A stretch of DNA of 64,000 bases from Monomorium pharaonis (GCF_013373865.1 NC_050474.1:7758061-7822060); one strand, 5' to 3'. Counted from the stretch's first letter, positions 1 through 12,980 are shown. Made by a program: numbers and translations. The notes: generated from the sequence alone by a model not told the origin.

Positions 1-321
1 TTCTAGCAATTGTATCTTAATTTTTTTCTTGGCACAAAATTGGTTAGCAATAGATAAATGTACATTCCAAAGAACAGATTTTTTTAAATAAAATTATACA
101 AAGTTCACATAAGTTTATCTTTAAGGATATATAATTTTATTTCAACATTTAACATTTTAAAAATAAAAAATGTTCTCAAAACAAGAATTTTTTTTTCTAT
201 GCAAATGATTCATATGATACTGTGTAATATTTAAATATTATATTAAATATTATATTAAACATTAACATTGAATATCTAGCAGTTACTTAAGTTAGCTTAA
301 GAGAATATTCATTGAACTTAC

Positions 322-1445
322 TCTTCTGCTTCCTCTATGGCAACATTTCGATCCTTCTCCAGGTCCACCTTGTTACCCGCTATCACTAAACAAATTTCAC
401 TACCTAACATCTTCTTAAGCTCCTTTACCCAATTCTTCACCTGATAGCAAAATCCATAAATTATTTAACGTCATCAAAACAAAGATACTCTATAAAATGG
501 CATGTTATATGTGATACAGTTGTACCTTTTGAAAGGTATCCTCGTCCGTAATGTCATAGACAAGAATGGCACCGTTGGACATTCGATAATAAATTGGTCC
601 TAATGCATGAAACTTTTCCTGCCCAGCAGTATCCCATATTGCCAGGTTCACTCTTTTTCCATTGATATTAAGTTTCTTATTCAGGAACGATGCCTAAAAT
701 ATAAAGCAAATTGTCAGGACATCATTTCCAGGTTATGCAAATTCAGTAAACACTTCGTTAACAGCATATATGTAAATGCTATTCTACAATAGCATAAACA
801 TACTCGTAAGTGATTGTAAGGTGCATTATATTTCCACTTCAATGCATTAGGTTTAATCTCAGTTTTTCCTTTATATCTTTTTCTAGTTCTAAAAGTAAGA
901 AAAAAATCGAGATTAAAGTTAATAGGTAGGCACAGAACATAGAACTACGCCTTACAATGCTTACAACTACATTTGCACTATTGCAGAGGACGGTCTTAAA
1001 GGCTCAGAGGCGGAGAGGTTAAGAAAACCTCCTTAATCAGTTATACACGTAACAATATTTTCTTTAATCATATACAACTACTTTCCTACGCAATTGCTGA
1101 GCTCGAATCTAACCATTACCGGGAGAGGTGACAATTTCAAGTTTTTTCTTTCAAAAGTGTTTAAATTCGCACCGGAGCAAGAAAAGAAAATGTTATTCGA
1201 CCAAAGACAACAGGTATCCGCGCATTGCTCAAAAGAATCCTCCGCGAAGTCGGCTTGTTAGGCCGAGGCGTTAGACCTTAAGCAGGAGGCGGCGGGGGAG
1301 GGAAGGTCACCTGTAGCGTGGTGATGTGCTTGTCGTTGAATTTGTCCTCGACGTATCGTAGGGCGACCGAGGTCTTGCCAACGCATCCCTCGCCGAGTAG
1401 AACCACCTTAAAGTTGTACCCGGTGCCGACCACCGGACTGGCCAT
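322..1445 (-). CDS. Rab21: Ras-related GTPase Rab21 (5' three exons, partial)
   Basis: Small GTPase of early endosomes, known in the family for endocytic sorting and integrin traffic. Coding exons read on the minus strand are 1311-1445 (45 codons from ATG at 1445), 526-693 (56 codons) and 322-440, all with GT-AG borders and compatible phases; the last ends in phase 2, so at least one more exon lies beyond the left edge. Visible G-box motifs: P-loop GEGCVGKTS, the DKHITTLQ effector stretch, WDTAGQE (switch II with the catalytic Gln) and NKVDLEK. The stretch FHALGPIYYR followed by GAILVYDITDEDTFQK and VKNWVKELKKMLG is typical of Rab21 rather than Rab5 or Rab22. The hypervariable tail and C-terminal cysteines are outside the window. 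Nothing looks broken. Confidence 0.93.
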
Positions 1446-1799
1446 AATTCCGGAGTACAGGCGACTGAGCTCTGTCCAAGGACGTCGCGGCGAAGTCGTG
1501 GGGGGGAAAGGGGGTTAGTTCGCGCTGCTGCGACTGGACGCAGCTCGCAGGGAAAGGTTCCGCGAAGCTCGGGACTCCGCTTCGTCGTCACCGTCTCTTC
1601 TCGCGCGCTCGTCGTCGGGCCACCGGGATCGGCGGCTATTGCCGTGAGGAAGATTATCGGCGGCCTTTTTAACGACGACGGAACGTCCAGTCGTAGTCTC
1701 GAGGCGCAAGGATCAGCTGTTCCGCCCCGTGCCATTACGCGCAACGTCACGTCGGCGCGACACGGGCGGACGGGCCCTCGTTCATACCCCGTTCCAGAT
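1446..1799 (-). promoter_or_regulatory. GC-rich 5' region of Rab21
   Basis: This CpG-containing, GC-rich stretch lies directly upstream of the Rab21 start codon and contrasts with the AT-rich DNA around it. It probably holds the 5'UTR and core promoter. No TATA box is evident. Several short open frames cross it on both strands; they fit base composition and are not supported as genes. It ends abruptly at the foldback element that begins near 1800. Confidence 0.45.
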
Positions 1800-2949
1800 A
1801 GTCTAGTAGAATTAGAATTTTTGGGGGAAAAAATTGGTAACTTAGGTTTGACTGTACGTAAAGCACAATTAATATGCGTAGATTAAGATAGGTACGTTTG
1901 CTACTCGCAAAAAGCTGGGGGTTATTGCAAAATTACGGGTTGAAGTGAGGAAAAAGTAGTTTTTTGCTTGCGCCTCGTAAACTAAAAATGGAATCGAAAA
2001 AAGTTTCAAATAAAAGTTGTAGGTATTAAGTAGAGCTACAATAATAAATTTGGTTCATTAAGATCGGTCAATTAGTTTGGTTGTAAAGTAGAAAAAACCA
2101 TGAAAAATGGCCATTTCTTAAATTGTTAATAACTTTCTTAAAAATTAACTCAAGCATTTGAAATTGTAGGAAAATATAGCTTTTATGGCGATAAAAAAGT
2201 GTACCAAATTTCATCAAAAAATATTAACTTTTTGAGTAATGTCTATTGTTTATCCAAAACGCGCTCCACTAAAAAATTTAATTTTTACATTTTTGAGACC
2301 ATGCACGAACCCGAACCAAAATTTTTTCTCTTTTGAAAAAGTCGCAGTATCATATATCGGTATTGAAATGTGTGCTAATGCAATTAAGTGTCTCTAATAA
2401 ACGTGTAAAAAATATGCCTATAGGTTATTTAATTTATTTAATTGTTAATTTAATTGTTATAATTAACAATTAAATAACTTTTAAAATATTAACTCTATCA
2501 AAATGGGGTAAATGCATTTGAAAGGTGCAATTTTTTTTAATTAAAAAAACATTGTCCTAGCTTGCTCAGAAATAGAGATAATTTTTTTTCTTTGAAAAAT
2601 CACTGTTAATTGCTACAGTTATAAATATTAAGAGTTGAAATTTTGATAGCGTCTTATTAAATAGTTAAAGTAGCCTTTCCCAAAAATTCGAAGCGATTCA
2701 TGAAGATTAACCATTGTAAACGTGTTAACAAAAGCAGTATCACTCAAGAGCGGCGGTCGGCGGCGTGTGCACGTGCGCACAGCGTCTGCTAGCGCGCACT
2801 AGCGCGTAGCCAGGCGTAGTACAAAATTAATCTGGCACGTTCAAATTACTTCAATCGTCAATATCTCGACGAGACAAGATTAATAAGCTAAACTATTTTC
2901 TTATATCTCCTCAAATAAACGTTCTAATCAATTTTTTTCTTTTTTAAAA

Positions 2950-3300
2950 TTATTTATTTCACGCATTAAATCGTATAAATAGTTTACTTATCTATACGGC
3001 GTGTGCATATGTTCTTTATATATAGATTACTAAGTATATTTAATATTTTATTTGTAAATTAAGTTTATATAAAATAACAAAAAATATTGTTTTTTTTTTT
3101 GTGGAAACGTATCTTTTTGTTTTTTGTTGCACAGATAAATTTTGAATTTAGGAAAAAAGTTAATAAAGTTTGTATATTTTAAAAATAATTAATTAAAGTT
3201 AAAATTAAATAATTTAAAATTAACTACGTTAATAATTATTAACTTTTTAACTTTATTATTAATTTTTAGTTTTTTAACTAGTTACTGTCTCATCTGGCAA
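2950..3300. repeat. AT-rich dispersed repeat (AGGGTTGG family), copy
   Basis: This stretch resembles 41158-41395: both contain a TTTGTAAATTAAGTTTATAT segment, a run of TTAACTTTTTAACT-like words and end in a TAGTTAC word. The same words appear at 42276, 43880-44160, 45415 and 63901. It looks like one dispersed AT-rich family with no coding capacity. Its edges are approximate. Confidence 0.45.
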
Positions 3301-4811
3301 ATGTAATATAATGATTAGTTTTTATCCACAGAAATGTACAAACAAAGAAGGAGATACAAAAAATTTGGAATGCAATTCTAGAAATTGGATCTAAAGGATT
3401 ATAGTTTGAATTTGATTGCAAATTTATGCAAAGCTAAAATTGTTATACTTTGAAGATTATCATAGCCTTTACATGTATATTTATACACTTTTACGTGCAC
3501 ATTATGTTTCTAGTTCAAGACCATTATTAAAACTGCGTATAAAAATTAAAATCTGTTTTGTAATATTTTCACTTACATTTTTAAATTTAGAAATTTCATG
3601 TACCAAACAAAACTCTTACCCAGTTCTTTGATACGCCGTATACTGAGCCAAAACTGTACATAAAATTCCAAAGAAATATTCATTCTACTAATGAAAAATT
3701 TATTAAAATTGATCCAAAGAATTATTTTATTATCATGGTGTTTTAGGTTTTGTAACAAACAATAATTTGTTATATTAATAAATTTATTTATGGCAAATAA
3801 AAACATTTAATGTGATATTTATACTATTAAAAAATAGTTTATTGTATCAATAAATTTTAGTCAATGAACGTCATTGATACTATGAACAACATTTTTTTAG
3901 TGTAATACTTATTTTAATTATCTGATGTATTAAAGTAATTTTACATATTAATTTTGCAATCAAAAATATGTGAAAGAAGAAATTGCACAAGAGCTTTACT
4001 TTTAGCATTTTGTCTATTAAATAATAAAAAAATTGCGACAAAAATGGTTAAGTGAAAGAATACAGATTTAGACATTTCCATGATTTGGACATTTCCAGTT
4101 ACTTGCCGAGTTAAGTATAAATATTTTTGAAGATTTTCAAAATTATTTACATGAAACTTTTGATACTTTATTTAAAATAATTTGAAAAAACGTGTTATTT
4201 ACGCGCGTAGAATTGAATACACTTTTAATTTTGCTAGCGCTAGTTTATTTTGTATAACAATCTAATTTAATTTTTTGAATTAAAATAATCGGCAACTTTA
4301 TTTATTTTTTAAACCGTTTAAAGAATACATTAGAATGTTTGTATAAAAAATCTCAACAAAGAGTTAAAAAAATTAAAGATTCAAATATAATGTCAAAACA
4401 AGTAACTATTATACGTATCAGAGAATTGTGTAAAAGTCGATTGTTTGATTCGTGAAATTGAACAATTAAACAAAAACGTTATAAAATATATATTTTTTAT
4501 AGGAACTTAAAGAAAACTTGCATCTCATTTGCGTCAATGTTTAACTTATATTTATATTTATATTTAATTTGTCTAACAAACATGGTTGGGCAACTGATAT
4601 TTAATTTAAAAATATTAATTTAGATAATATTATGTAAAAAATTGGAATTTATTTCAGGATTTTTGTTTGATGATAGAACTATCTTAAATATGCATATTTA
4701 ACTACAAATTTGTTTTTTAACAAACTCTATAAGTAAGAGCGTACATGTAAAGACTACTATTATTTAAATTGTGTATAATTAATTTTATATATACAAGAAA
4801 AATTCTATAGA

Positions 4812-4812
4812 A

Positions 4813-4842
<30 letters not shown>
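4812..4842. repeat. (TTA)n microsatellite
   Basis: About ten uninterrupted TTA units lie between the two foldback copies. Simple-sequence repeat with no other feature. Confidence 0.9.
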
Positions 4843-4844
<2 letters not shown>

Positions 4845-6120
4845 TTTTTTTATTCATCTATATTAATGTTTGTAAATAATAATAATTATTTTAATTGGAC
4901 TCTTAGGTTTTATTTCAACAAATCCATTATATTTTATCTATTACAATTAGTCCAGCAGAATTAGATTTTTTTTGAAAAAAAAAAGATAATTTACATTTTA
5001 CTTTGCATAAAGCACAATTAATATGCGTAGATTAGGATAGGTACATTTGCCATTTGCAAAAAGTTGGAGGTCAAAATTACGAGTTGAGGAAAAAGGAGTT
5101 TTTTGCTTATAAACTAAAAACGGAATCCAAAAAAGTTTTAAATAAAAGTTGGAATTAGGTAGATCTACAATAATAAATTTGCTTTGTTAAGATTGATCGA
5201 TTAATTAGGTTAAACTTGTAAGTAGAAAAAACCGTGAAAAATGGCCTAATCAACCGATCTTAACAAACCAAATTCATTATTGTAGATCTACTTTTAATAA
5301 CCTTAAATTTTATAATTTTAAGTTTAAATAACTTTTAAAGTATTTACGGTATCAAAATGAGATAAAATGTATTTGAAAGATGCAATTTTTTTAATTTAAA
5401 GAAAAATCACACCTTTCAAATACATTTTACCCCATTTTGATAGCGTGACGAATACTTTAAAAGTTATTTAAATTGTTAATTAGGCTTGTTTTTTTACACG
5501 TTTAGTTGAGGCACTTAATTGCATTGCACACATTTTGTAATACTGATATATAATACTGTAACTTTTTAAGAAGAGAAAAAACTTAGGTTTGAATTTGTAA
5601 TTGTTTCAAAAATATAGAAATTAAATTTTAGTGGATCGTTTTTTGAATAAACAATTGATATAACTCAAAAAGGTTTTAATATTTTTCGCTGAAATTTAGT
5701 GTACTTTTTTATCATAATGAAAGTTATATTTTCCTATAATTTTAAATGCTTGAGTTATTTTTTAAGAAAGTTATAAACAATTTAAGAAACGGCCATTTTG
5801 CATGTTTTTTTCTACTTTAATGATTACAACCTAACTAATCAACCGATTAAACAAACCAAATTTATTATTGTAGATCTACTTAATACTTACAACTTTTATT
5901 TAAAACTTTTTAAAATTTCGTTTTTAGTTTACGAGCTATAAGCAAAAAAAGTGCTTTTTCCTCATTTCAACTCGTAATTTTGCAATAATCCTCAACTTTT
6001 TGCAAGTGACAAACGTACCTATCTTAATCTACGCAAATTAATTGTGATTTACGCAAAGTTAAATGTAAGTTATCTAGTTTTTCTCAAAACGGCCCTTTTT
6101 GAGACTAATTCCACTAGACT

Positions 6121-8482
6121 AAATTGGGAATACGCATTAGCGTGTTGAGTTATTAGGCATTGGCTTCTCGAAGTGTGTAGATTCAGGTTCGAGCGTCGCT
6201 GATTCTACAATTTTTCTCACATCATCCGGGTACTTACAACACCGATTGCTTTTTCTTCGAATTATATATCACACAGTTTTCTTAGGAATCTTATTTTTTG
6301 CCATTTTGTATTAATTTTTAAAATACTTTTTTGTTATAGTCCTATTGTTTATAAGTATTTTTTAAATATCTTTTTTGATTTAAAAGATTTTATTTTTTGC
6401 TCCAAGAATGCCTCAAAACTTCAACTACATAATTACATAATAGTTTATTTTGTTTGCGAAAGAGAAAACGTCGAAAAAGGAATATAAGTCAAATGGACGT
6501 TAACAGAAGCAGCAAACCGATATCTCGTTTAAGAATTCACAACAACGGGGATACAAGGCCTGACATATCAGCAGGTTCACTCGTCTCAGTAGTAGCGTAT
6601 CCTTCAGCATCCTGTCATTCTGTGCACAAGCTATGGCTAATTTTAACGTCCGAGACGCGAACGATTTCAGGCGAGAAAAACCGACGACGCGCACCGTGTG
6701 CTGTCCGATCCTACGAGTAGCGGCTCTATTTTTGCTATTTCTTAATTTGTATCACGCGCCTGCACTTTCGCCTATTCCTATTGAGTTACGTGCATTCCCC
6801 CTTCTCAACCGTACGCCACGTGGCTGGCACATGGTATCTATACGCCAAATATAACGAACGCGGTGAAGCGACTGCTCGATTTACGCAGACGTTAGCCATT
6901 TATGGTCTAACGCAATTCGAAGTAGATACGTATATGTATGTATATATTTATTTCTCTTAGTATATTTATTTCCCCTGAATAAATATTTTGCCATAATATA
7001 TGATAATAGTGCCCTATACAATGATGTATCAATATGCTTCGTTTTTAATAATATTAAGAAAAGCATAAGGATATAATAGCAGAAATAAATAAATTTTCCA
7101 TGTTATTTATTTTAAAAGGGACTCGAAAATTTAGATAATAAGTACAAGCTTCTTTAATATCTCATGCAATAGTAATACAAATTATATCATCGAATAAAAG
7201 TGAATTTGCGAACCATCACAATCCGCGTGTGTCTATCCCGAATATGCAAATGTTAACGTCTATTTTATATTCAGGACATTTTGTATTTTACTCGAAAGCA
7301 TTGTTAATATAAAAATTTGTGACATGGATATTTGTGCATGCTAAATAAAATTTTGGATTCTACATACAGAACTGATAACTTTCTTTTTATAAATTCACAG
7401 ACGGCACGTATGCATGCAAATAATTACCATTGTGAAAATAATGTTGGTACAAGATGACTTCGCAAGAAAAAAAATTTTAATAAAATTTTGATCAAATTTT
7501 AAAAACTTGATGTTTCGTTAAATTTTAACAAATATATGCAACAAAATTTTATGTATAATTATATTATTTTCTGTATTTAATAAAAACTTGACAAAATTTT
7601 AATAAGAAAATTGAATAGTATACTGTATAATTTCAACAAAGAATTGTTAATATTTAACCAAAAAGTTAGGAAATTTTATTGAAATTATATTAAATTTTAA
7701 TGAAATTGCTGTGAAAAACTGCAAAAGATATTCTGTGTTGACAAATTAACGGCATTTTAATGAAATTAAAATGTATTTTTATCATTTTTATAATATAAAA
7801 TTCAACAAAATGTGTTATCAAAATTTTATAAAAATTCCATTAAAACTTTTCGACAAGGATCATATAGTTAAAAATATATAATTATTATATAACATATGAT
7901 TTTATTACCATTTTTATAATCGTAAGGTACAATAAGAACGATCCGCCAGGCAGCAATATGAGCCGACGTCAATGTAATCGGTAATGGTCGTCCGTGTCCC
8001 TCGTTGTTATCAATAATCATTTTTACAGGTGTCGCAAATGCCAAACTTACACAATCATTAACGAAAGAGCATGTGCTTTGTATATCATATGCGTGTATAT
8101 GTATGAATGATCGTGTTGGAGAACTTGTTGGTTGGGTTGGCTGAGGAGATTATCAATAAATTAATTAACGTTCACAAACATACAGTCGTGTTGTACAAAC
8201 TACAAAGTACAGTAGAATTTGGTAAATGTATAACATAAAGGCACTTGAATAACTGTCTCATTCTGTCTTTATATCTGTCTTTATATTTTCTCTTTCTCTC
8301 TCCCTCGCTCTCTTCCTATTTCACTCTTCTCTTCCTCTTCATCTTCTCGCATCTTTATATGTAATGATGAATCTAGTTTGATAAAGTATGATTATTATGT
8401 GCGTAGAAAAGGAGATAAAGAAGAAAAAGAGAAGAATCGTGATAAAGGTGTTGGTGAACATGATTGGTTTCACGGTGTGTCC
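6121..8482. other. Intergenic, 3' of actin A
   Basis: No convincing gene. 6450-6900 is more GC-rich than its surroundings and holds short frames on both strands without recognisable domains; it could be a non-coding exon or promoter of something unseen. A sequence fitting the CArG consensus, CCATTTATGG, lies at 6896-6905. From 7480 to 7860 many diverged AAAATTTTAAT words recur. A pyrimidine-rich tract lies at 8280-8350. The 3'UTR of actin A should lie just below 8483, but I could not place its poly(A) signal. Confidence 0.5.
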
Positions 8483-9811
8483 TTAGAAGCACTTGCGGTG
8501 AACAATGCCAGGGCCAGATTCGTCGTATTCCTGTTTGGAGATCCACATCTGTTGGAAGGTCGATAGAGAAGCAAGGATGGAACCACCGATCCATACGGAG
8601 TACTTCCTCTCGGGTGGAGCGATGATCTTAATCTTGATAGTAGAAGGTGCGAGAGCGGTGATTTCCTTCTGCATACGATCAGCGATACCGGGATACATGG
8701 TGGTGCCACCGGAGAGGACGGTATTAGCATAAAGATCCTTGCGTATATCGACGTCGCACTTCATGATAGAGTTGTAGACGGTCTCGTGGATACCACATGA
8801 TTCCATACCCAGGAAAGAAGGCTGGAAAAGAGCTTCGGGACAACGGAACCTCTCATTACCGATGGTGATGACCTGACCATCAGGCAATTCGTAGCTCTTC
8901 TCGAGGGAGGTGCTGGCGGCAGCGGTGGCCATTTCCTGTTCGAAGTCCAGGGCGACATAGCAAAGCTTTTCTTTAATGTCACGGACGATCTCTCGCTCGG
9001 CCGTGGTGGTGAAGCTGTAGCCTCTCTCGGTGAGGATCTTCATAAGATAATCGGTAAGATCGCGACCGGCCAAGTCCAGACGAAGGATGGCATGGGGAAG
9101 AGCGTAACCCTCGTAGATGGGTACGGTGTGAGAGACTCCGTCACCGGAGTCCAGGACGATACCAGTGGTACGACCGGAGGCGTACAGGGACAGGACGGCC
9201 TGGATGGCGACGTACATGGCCGGGCTGTTGAAGGTTTCGAACATGATCTGCGTCATCTTCTCGCGATTAGCTTTTGGATTTAAGGGCGCCTCGGTGAGAA
9301 GGACAGGGTGTTCCTCCGGAGCGACACGCAATTCGTTGTAAAAGGTATGGTGCCATATTTTCTCCATGTCATCCCAATTGGTAATAATACCATGTTCTAT
9401 AGGATATTTTAATGTCAATATACCTCTCTTACTTTGCGCCTCGTCGCCAACGTAGCTGTCTTTTTGGCCCATACCGACCATCACGCCCTACAGATGAACG
9501 GAAAATAATCTGAGCGTGTCAATTTGAGTGAAAATACTTCTTTTTAAAATATTATTATTTTTACTACATTAGTTAAACATTTTTTATATAAAATTTCTAA
9601 AATAATATAATTGATCATATATATTGATTTATAATATTTGAATTAAATTATGGCTCTATAAATAAAGAAAGTTTTTCTAACCAACCTGATGACGTGGACG
9701 GCCAACGATGCTGGGGAACACAGCCCGTGGTGCGTCATCCCCCGCGAATCCGGCCTTGCACATACCGGACCCATTATCCACAACTAATGCCGCAACATCA
9801 TCGTCACACAT
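8483..9811 (-). CDS. Actin A, muscle-type, one coding intron
   Basis: Actin of 376 residues, an ATP-binding filament subunit. Coding exon 1 is 9686-9811 (42 codons, starting [16 protein letters not shown]) and exon 2 is 8483-9487; the intron falls between codons 42 and 43, after GRPRHQ, in phase 0. Motifs seen: [19 protein letters not shown] (nucleotide loop), the DSGDGVSH phosphate-2 loop, [20 protein letters not shown] at the end. The [10 protein letters not shown] end and [13 protein letters not shown] match insect muscle actins rather than the cytoplasmic Act5C/42A type. An acceptor-like TATTCGCAG about 25 bases before the ATG suggests a 5'UTR intron. It differs from B and C in the start (DDD versus DDE), in keeping the usual Cys near residue 258, and in ANTVLSGG versus ANNVLSGG. 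It is the most diverged of the three at nucleotide level. Confidence 0.96.
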
Positions 9812-10004
9812 CTTGATCGGCTGTTACTATTACTTTCTGCGAATATACATCGAAAAATACAGACGAATGTTTCGTAGGAAATAACTCGCTATTCTTAATT
9901 ACGACAATAAAATGTTATGGTTAAGATATTTCTTGACAAATTATAATAACTTATTGAATTAATAATTACAACATATACGAATTAATAGTAAACTAAAAGC
10001 TATA

Positions 10005-10133
10005 AGGCCATCACACAGGTAACAGGCAATAGGAAATAAAGAAAGAGAGAAAGAGAGAAGAAGATTCTTTCTCTCTTTCTCTCTTTCATTATTTCTGTTT
10101 TTATTGCCTGTTGCCTGGGATTGTGTTTAGGCC
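10005..10133. mobile_element. Hairpin MITE with pyrimidine/purine arms
   Basis: Imperfect palindrome of about 130 bp. GGCCATCACACAGGTAACAG on the left is answered by CTGTTGCCTGGGATTGTG and GGCC on the right, and GAAAGAGAGAAAGAGAG faces CTCTCTTTCTCTCTTTC across a short loop at about 10058-10068. No coding capacity. Confidence 0.75.
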
Positions 10134-10479
10134 CATAGTCATTCTGTATTGTTTTGAAAATATAAAGAAATGTTGAACACGAATTCTGACTGTGAAAATT
10201 TAAGATGATAATAGGCTGTCAACAATGTTTAAAATTAATCCACTTGTGCACATTCACAGGTTACCACTTCACATCTTATACGACTACGCAAACCTCCCTT
10301 GGTTCGCACAAATCTCCATAAGAATTATCGGGGACTACCATTTAATCGGTCTTGGCGAAGTCCTCCTCCTATCAACCCTCCTGACACTCGAAAGTTCTTT
10401 AAGCTCTAACTAAGCACCATTTCGAATCACTACCGATCTTACAATCTAGTACTTCTTAATCTTTATAATTAAACGTCCT

Positions 10480-10990
10480 CACGGTCTTAGCGAAGCGAGG
10501 AGGATCGATCGGAAGAGATTGCCAATGCGCGCGAACCAAGGGGGTCGATGTGATACGCGATTGCAGGAATAACGAATCACGGCGATTTACCGTTTGCTAA
10601 GTCGTGAGAGTCGAGGGAGAGAGATCACTGCGACGATCACTTAGGGTCGCGTGTAACGTCGTGCAAGAGGCTTGCGAGAGTGGCAAGTGGCGCGGCACCG
10701 GCTCTGTGGGGTCCCTTTATCCATATCGGTCGGCGGCCGAAAATAGCGATCCGCCCCTTACATGGAAATCGGCTGTCCGCGTTAACGTCGAGCCGTGAGC
10801 CCGCGCCGCCCATTAGAGCCTAGTCCTTAGTTCGTCCTAAAGAGAAGAGCAACAGCGTTGGAAGGGGGAGGAAGAGGGAGGAAGACACCGGGCATCGCGC
10901 GACAGGCGGCGACTACGATGGTGGCCGACGGCCCTCGGATCCAAATAAGGATTCGTTACGCGACAGGGCCGTCGGCCGTTGCCGCGGGCC
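10480..10990 (-). promoter_or_regulatory. GC-rich island upstream of actin A
   Basis: CpG-rich stretch about 0.7-1.2 kb upstream of the actin A ATG. Because the ATG is preceded by a splice-acceptor-like sequence, this is a plausible place for the untranslated first exon and promoter. A TATAAA on the minus strand (11090-11095) lies just upstream of it, and CCTTACATGG (10756-10765) is one base off the SRF CArG consensus. These are weak signals; the assignment rests mainly on composition and position. Confidence 0.35.
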
Positions 10991-11680
10991 TCGGCGAAGG
11001 GATGATGTTCTAAGGGTAAAACAAAGAATAGGATTTAAAAGGGTGAATAGAATTCAAAAATAAGATGTAATAAAGTACAAGAAAGTGAATTTATAGAGAG
11101 ATCCAACCAATGGAGATCCAAATAAAAATATAAAGGATCCAAAAACACAAAGGACTAAATCTTCGAGGATCAAGCCTCATAAAAACTAAAAGTATTTAAT
11201 CTCGGAAGAATAAGTTTTGAAAGGTCCGAATTCTTAAAGAATTAAGCACGAAAAACTCGAGCTTTTGAAATAATTCGATTTCAAAGAAGTTGACTTCACA
11301 GACCTTATTGTGATGAATTGAGAATCTTGAAGTAACATCTTGACCTGTATTTTTCAGACGCAATTACGAGTAACTCTCTTCTTTTTTAAGAAAAGATAAA
11401 TCTCTTCTTTTTTAGAGTGCAGTAACAAATTTAATTAGTCCTATTAATCACCTGAAAATTAAATACTTTTATCTTTAGATGTCGTTTTTTGACAGCATAA
11501 TTTATTAAATGATTTATAAAGTGAAGAGTTCACTGCCAAGAATAATAACTCGCATTCTTGGCACGTGTTAACATTGTTATAACATTGGCAGCACCCTTAT
11601 GATATTATTTAAACATTAGCATTTGACAAGAGTGAATAGCTGACTGATAAAATAGCTAATTGTAATTTGTTATAATTGGC

Positions 11681-11919
11681 AGGTGCACGGGGCGACTCGC
11701 TTACTCGATCCATCGCGAAAATCCCCTCTTCCACCCTTTTTGCATTGCTGGCAAAGCCGATGCTGATGTCGATTCGCATTGTCGAGTTTCAAACCCGTAA
11801 GGGCGTATCTTTGTTGCCGAACACCACTCATTCGTTATCGTTCGGCTGTTACAATCGTCAGGATAGCTTCGACTTAAGTGTGAAAGACGACAGATCTTCA
11901 TCAGCGAGAACATCAAAGG
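11681..11919 (+). other. Candidate internal exon, unknown gene
   Basis: A 239-bp segment, richer in GC than its flanks, is bounded by an acceptor-like ATTGGCAG and a donor-like AAAG|GTAAAT on the plus strand. It is open throughout in one frame (about 80 residues, including the words RIVEFQTRKG and SFGCYNRQDSFDLSVK). I do not recognise the peptide and see no flanking exons. It runs opposite to the actin genes. It may be a chance frame or a non-coding RNA exon. Confidence 0.25.
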
Positions 11920-12840
11920 TAAATTATTATTTTATTTTTTATGTCATAAGGGATTTTATCTTGTATCAGAAATAGAATCCCTCAAGACAATTTAAGAATA
12001 TAGTTATAAGAAAGATTGCCTCTTTTGGATAAAGATGAGAATCTTTTTATGTTTATCAATAAATTTAACTGTACATCTGTTATTAATTTGTTGAAACGTG
12101 AAAGCTTAAAAAAATTAATTGAAATAGTTATGAAACGATCTGACAGCAATTAAAGCGCTTGCACTCAAAATTATTAGCTTTTATTTTTTATATGAGAATA
12201 TTGTAATATACTATTATATGAATATTATCAAATAGTATTGGCTTATTTAAAACAATAGCCACCTTTCCCTAGTTGTAATTCTGACCATGTGGTAAATTAT
12301 TATATTATTCTATAAAATTATTATATTATTCGATAAAATGTGTTATATTACAAAATTGTACTTTGGATTTTAAACATCTGAAATGCAGTCAAATGTTTGA
12401 GAAATCCTATATTTATCTAATGTTGACTATGTCTTATGTTTTACGTAATATCGTCGTGTGTCATTAATATGGACTATCACTAATGCACATCTATTTTTAT
12501 GCATAAACATTTTAGAAAGAATGACAAATAAGCTGAGAAATAAAGTTAGAGAAACACATGATCCAATAATAATTAAATTCATGAAATTACTTTCAAATTA
12601 GACTTAAAAATATATCAATAAAAACCAGCGATATTTATGACAATATGTACCGAGTACCAAATACACTTACATGGTTTTTTATATAAAGTTTTTATGTTTA
12701 ATATAACTTTGTCTCATTACTTTAGTGACATTAATAAACAAATTTTTTTATAAAAAATGTTTTTAATAATTTTTAATTTTTTTACTTCCTTCTTTATATA
12801 GAATCTTAGGAACAAATTACAGTTATAATTTATGTAGCAT

Positions 12841-12980
12841 AGGGCCGGTTGTTCTATCTTCTTGATAAAACCTTATCTATCAGATAAATATATTTCTGTC
12901 TTTATTTATTTTTATAAGAAAAAACAAAGATAGACATATGCTTACTTGATAGGTAAGTTTACCAAGAAGTTGAGATATCC
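12841..12980. mobile_element. Hairpin MITE (AGGGCCGG family), copy 1
   Basis: Starts AGGGCCGGTTGTTC and folds back through TATCAGATAAATA with TTTATTTATTTT in the middle, ending in GGTAAGTTTACCAAGAAGTTG. The same element is present at 16129-16260 in a better preserved form. About 140 bp, non-coding. Confidence 0.7.

Larger units (their letters stand above)
1800..6120. mobile_element. Foldback (inverted-repeat) element, two copies
   Basis: The sequence beginning AGTCTAGTAGAATTAG near 1800 returns inverted at the right end (about 6100-6120) and, in direct orientation and diverged, near 4949. The arms at 1800-2480 and 5480-6120 align over hundreds of bases, sharing for example the segments around 1876 and 6030 and around 2150 and 5750. 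The simplest reading is one complete palindromic element at 4949-6120 and one partial copy from 1800 to about 2700. The 4949-6120 copy has further inner hairpins near 5160-5290 and 5330-5475. No transposase frame is visible, so it looks non-autonomous. Between the copies (2700-4948) lies AT-rich DNA with a short GC-rich patch at 2745-2820 and a TTA microsatellite. Confidence 0.7.

Noticed and set aside
6138..6205. tRNA-like sequence with TAGCGTGTTGAG (A-box-like) and GGTTCGAGCGTC (B-box-like) at tRNA spacing
   Set aside because: The stems do not pair well, so it is not a working tRNA. It might be the head of a tRNA-derived SINE, but one copy is not enough to say so.
6896..6905. CCATTTATGG, a perfect CArG consensus
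   Set aside because: It lies 1.6 kb beyond the 3' end of actin A, not near any recognised promoter; probably chance.
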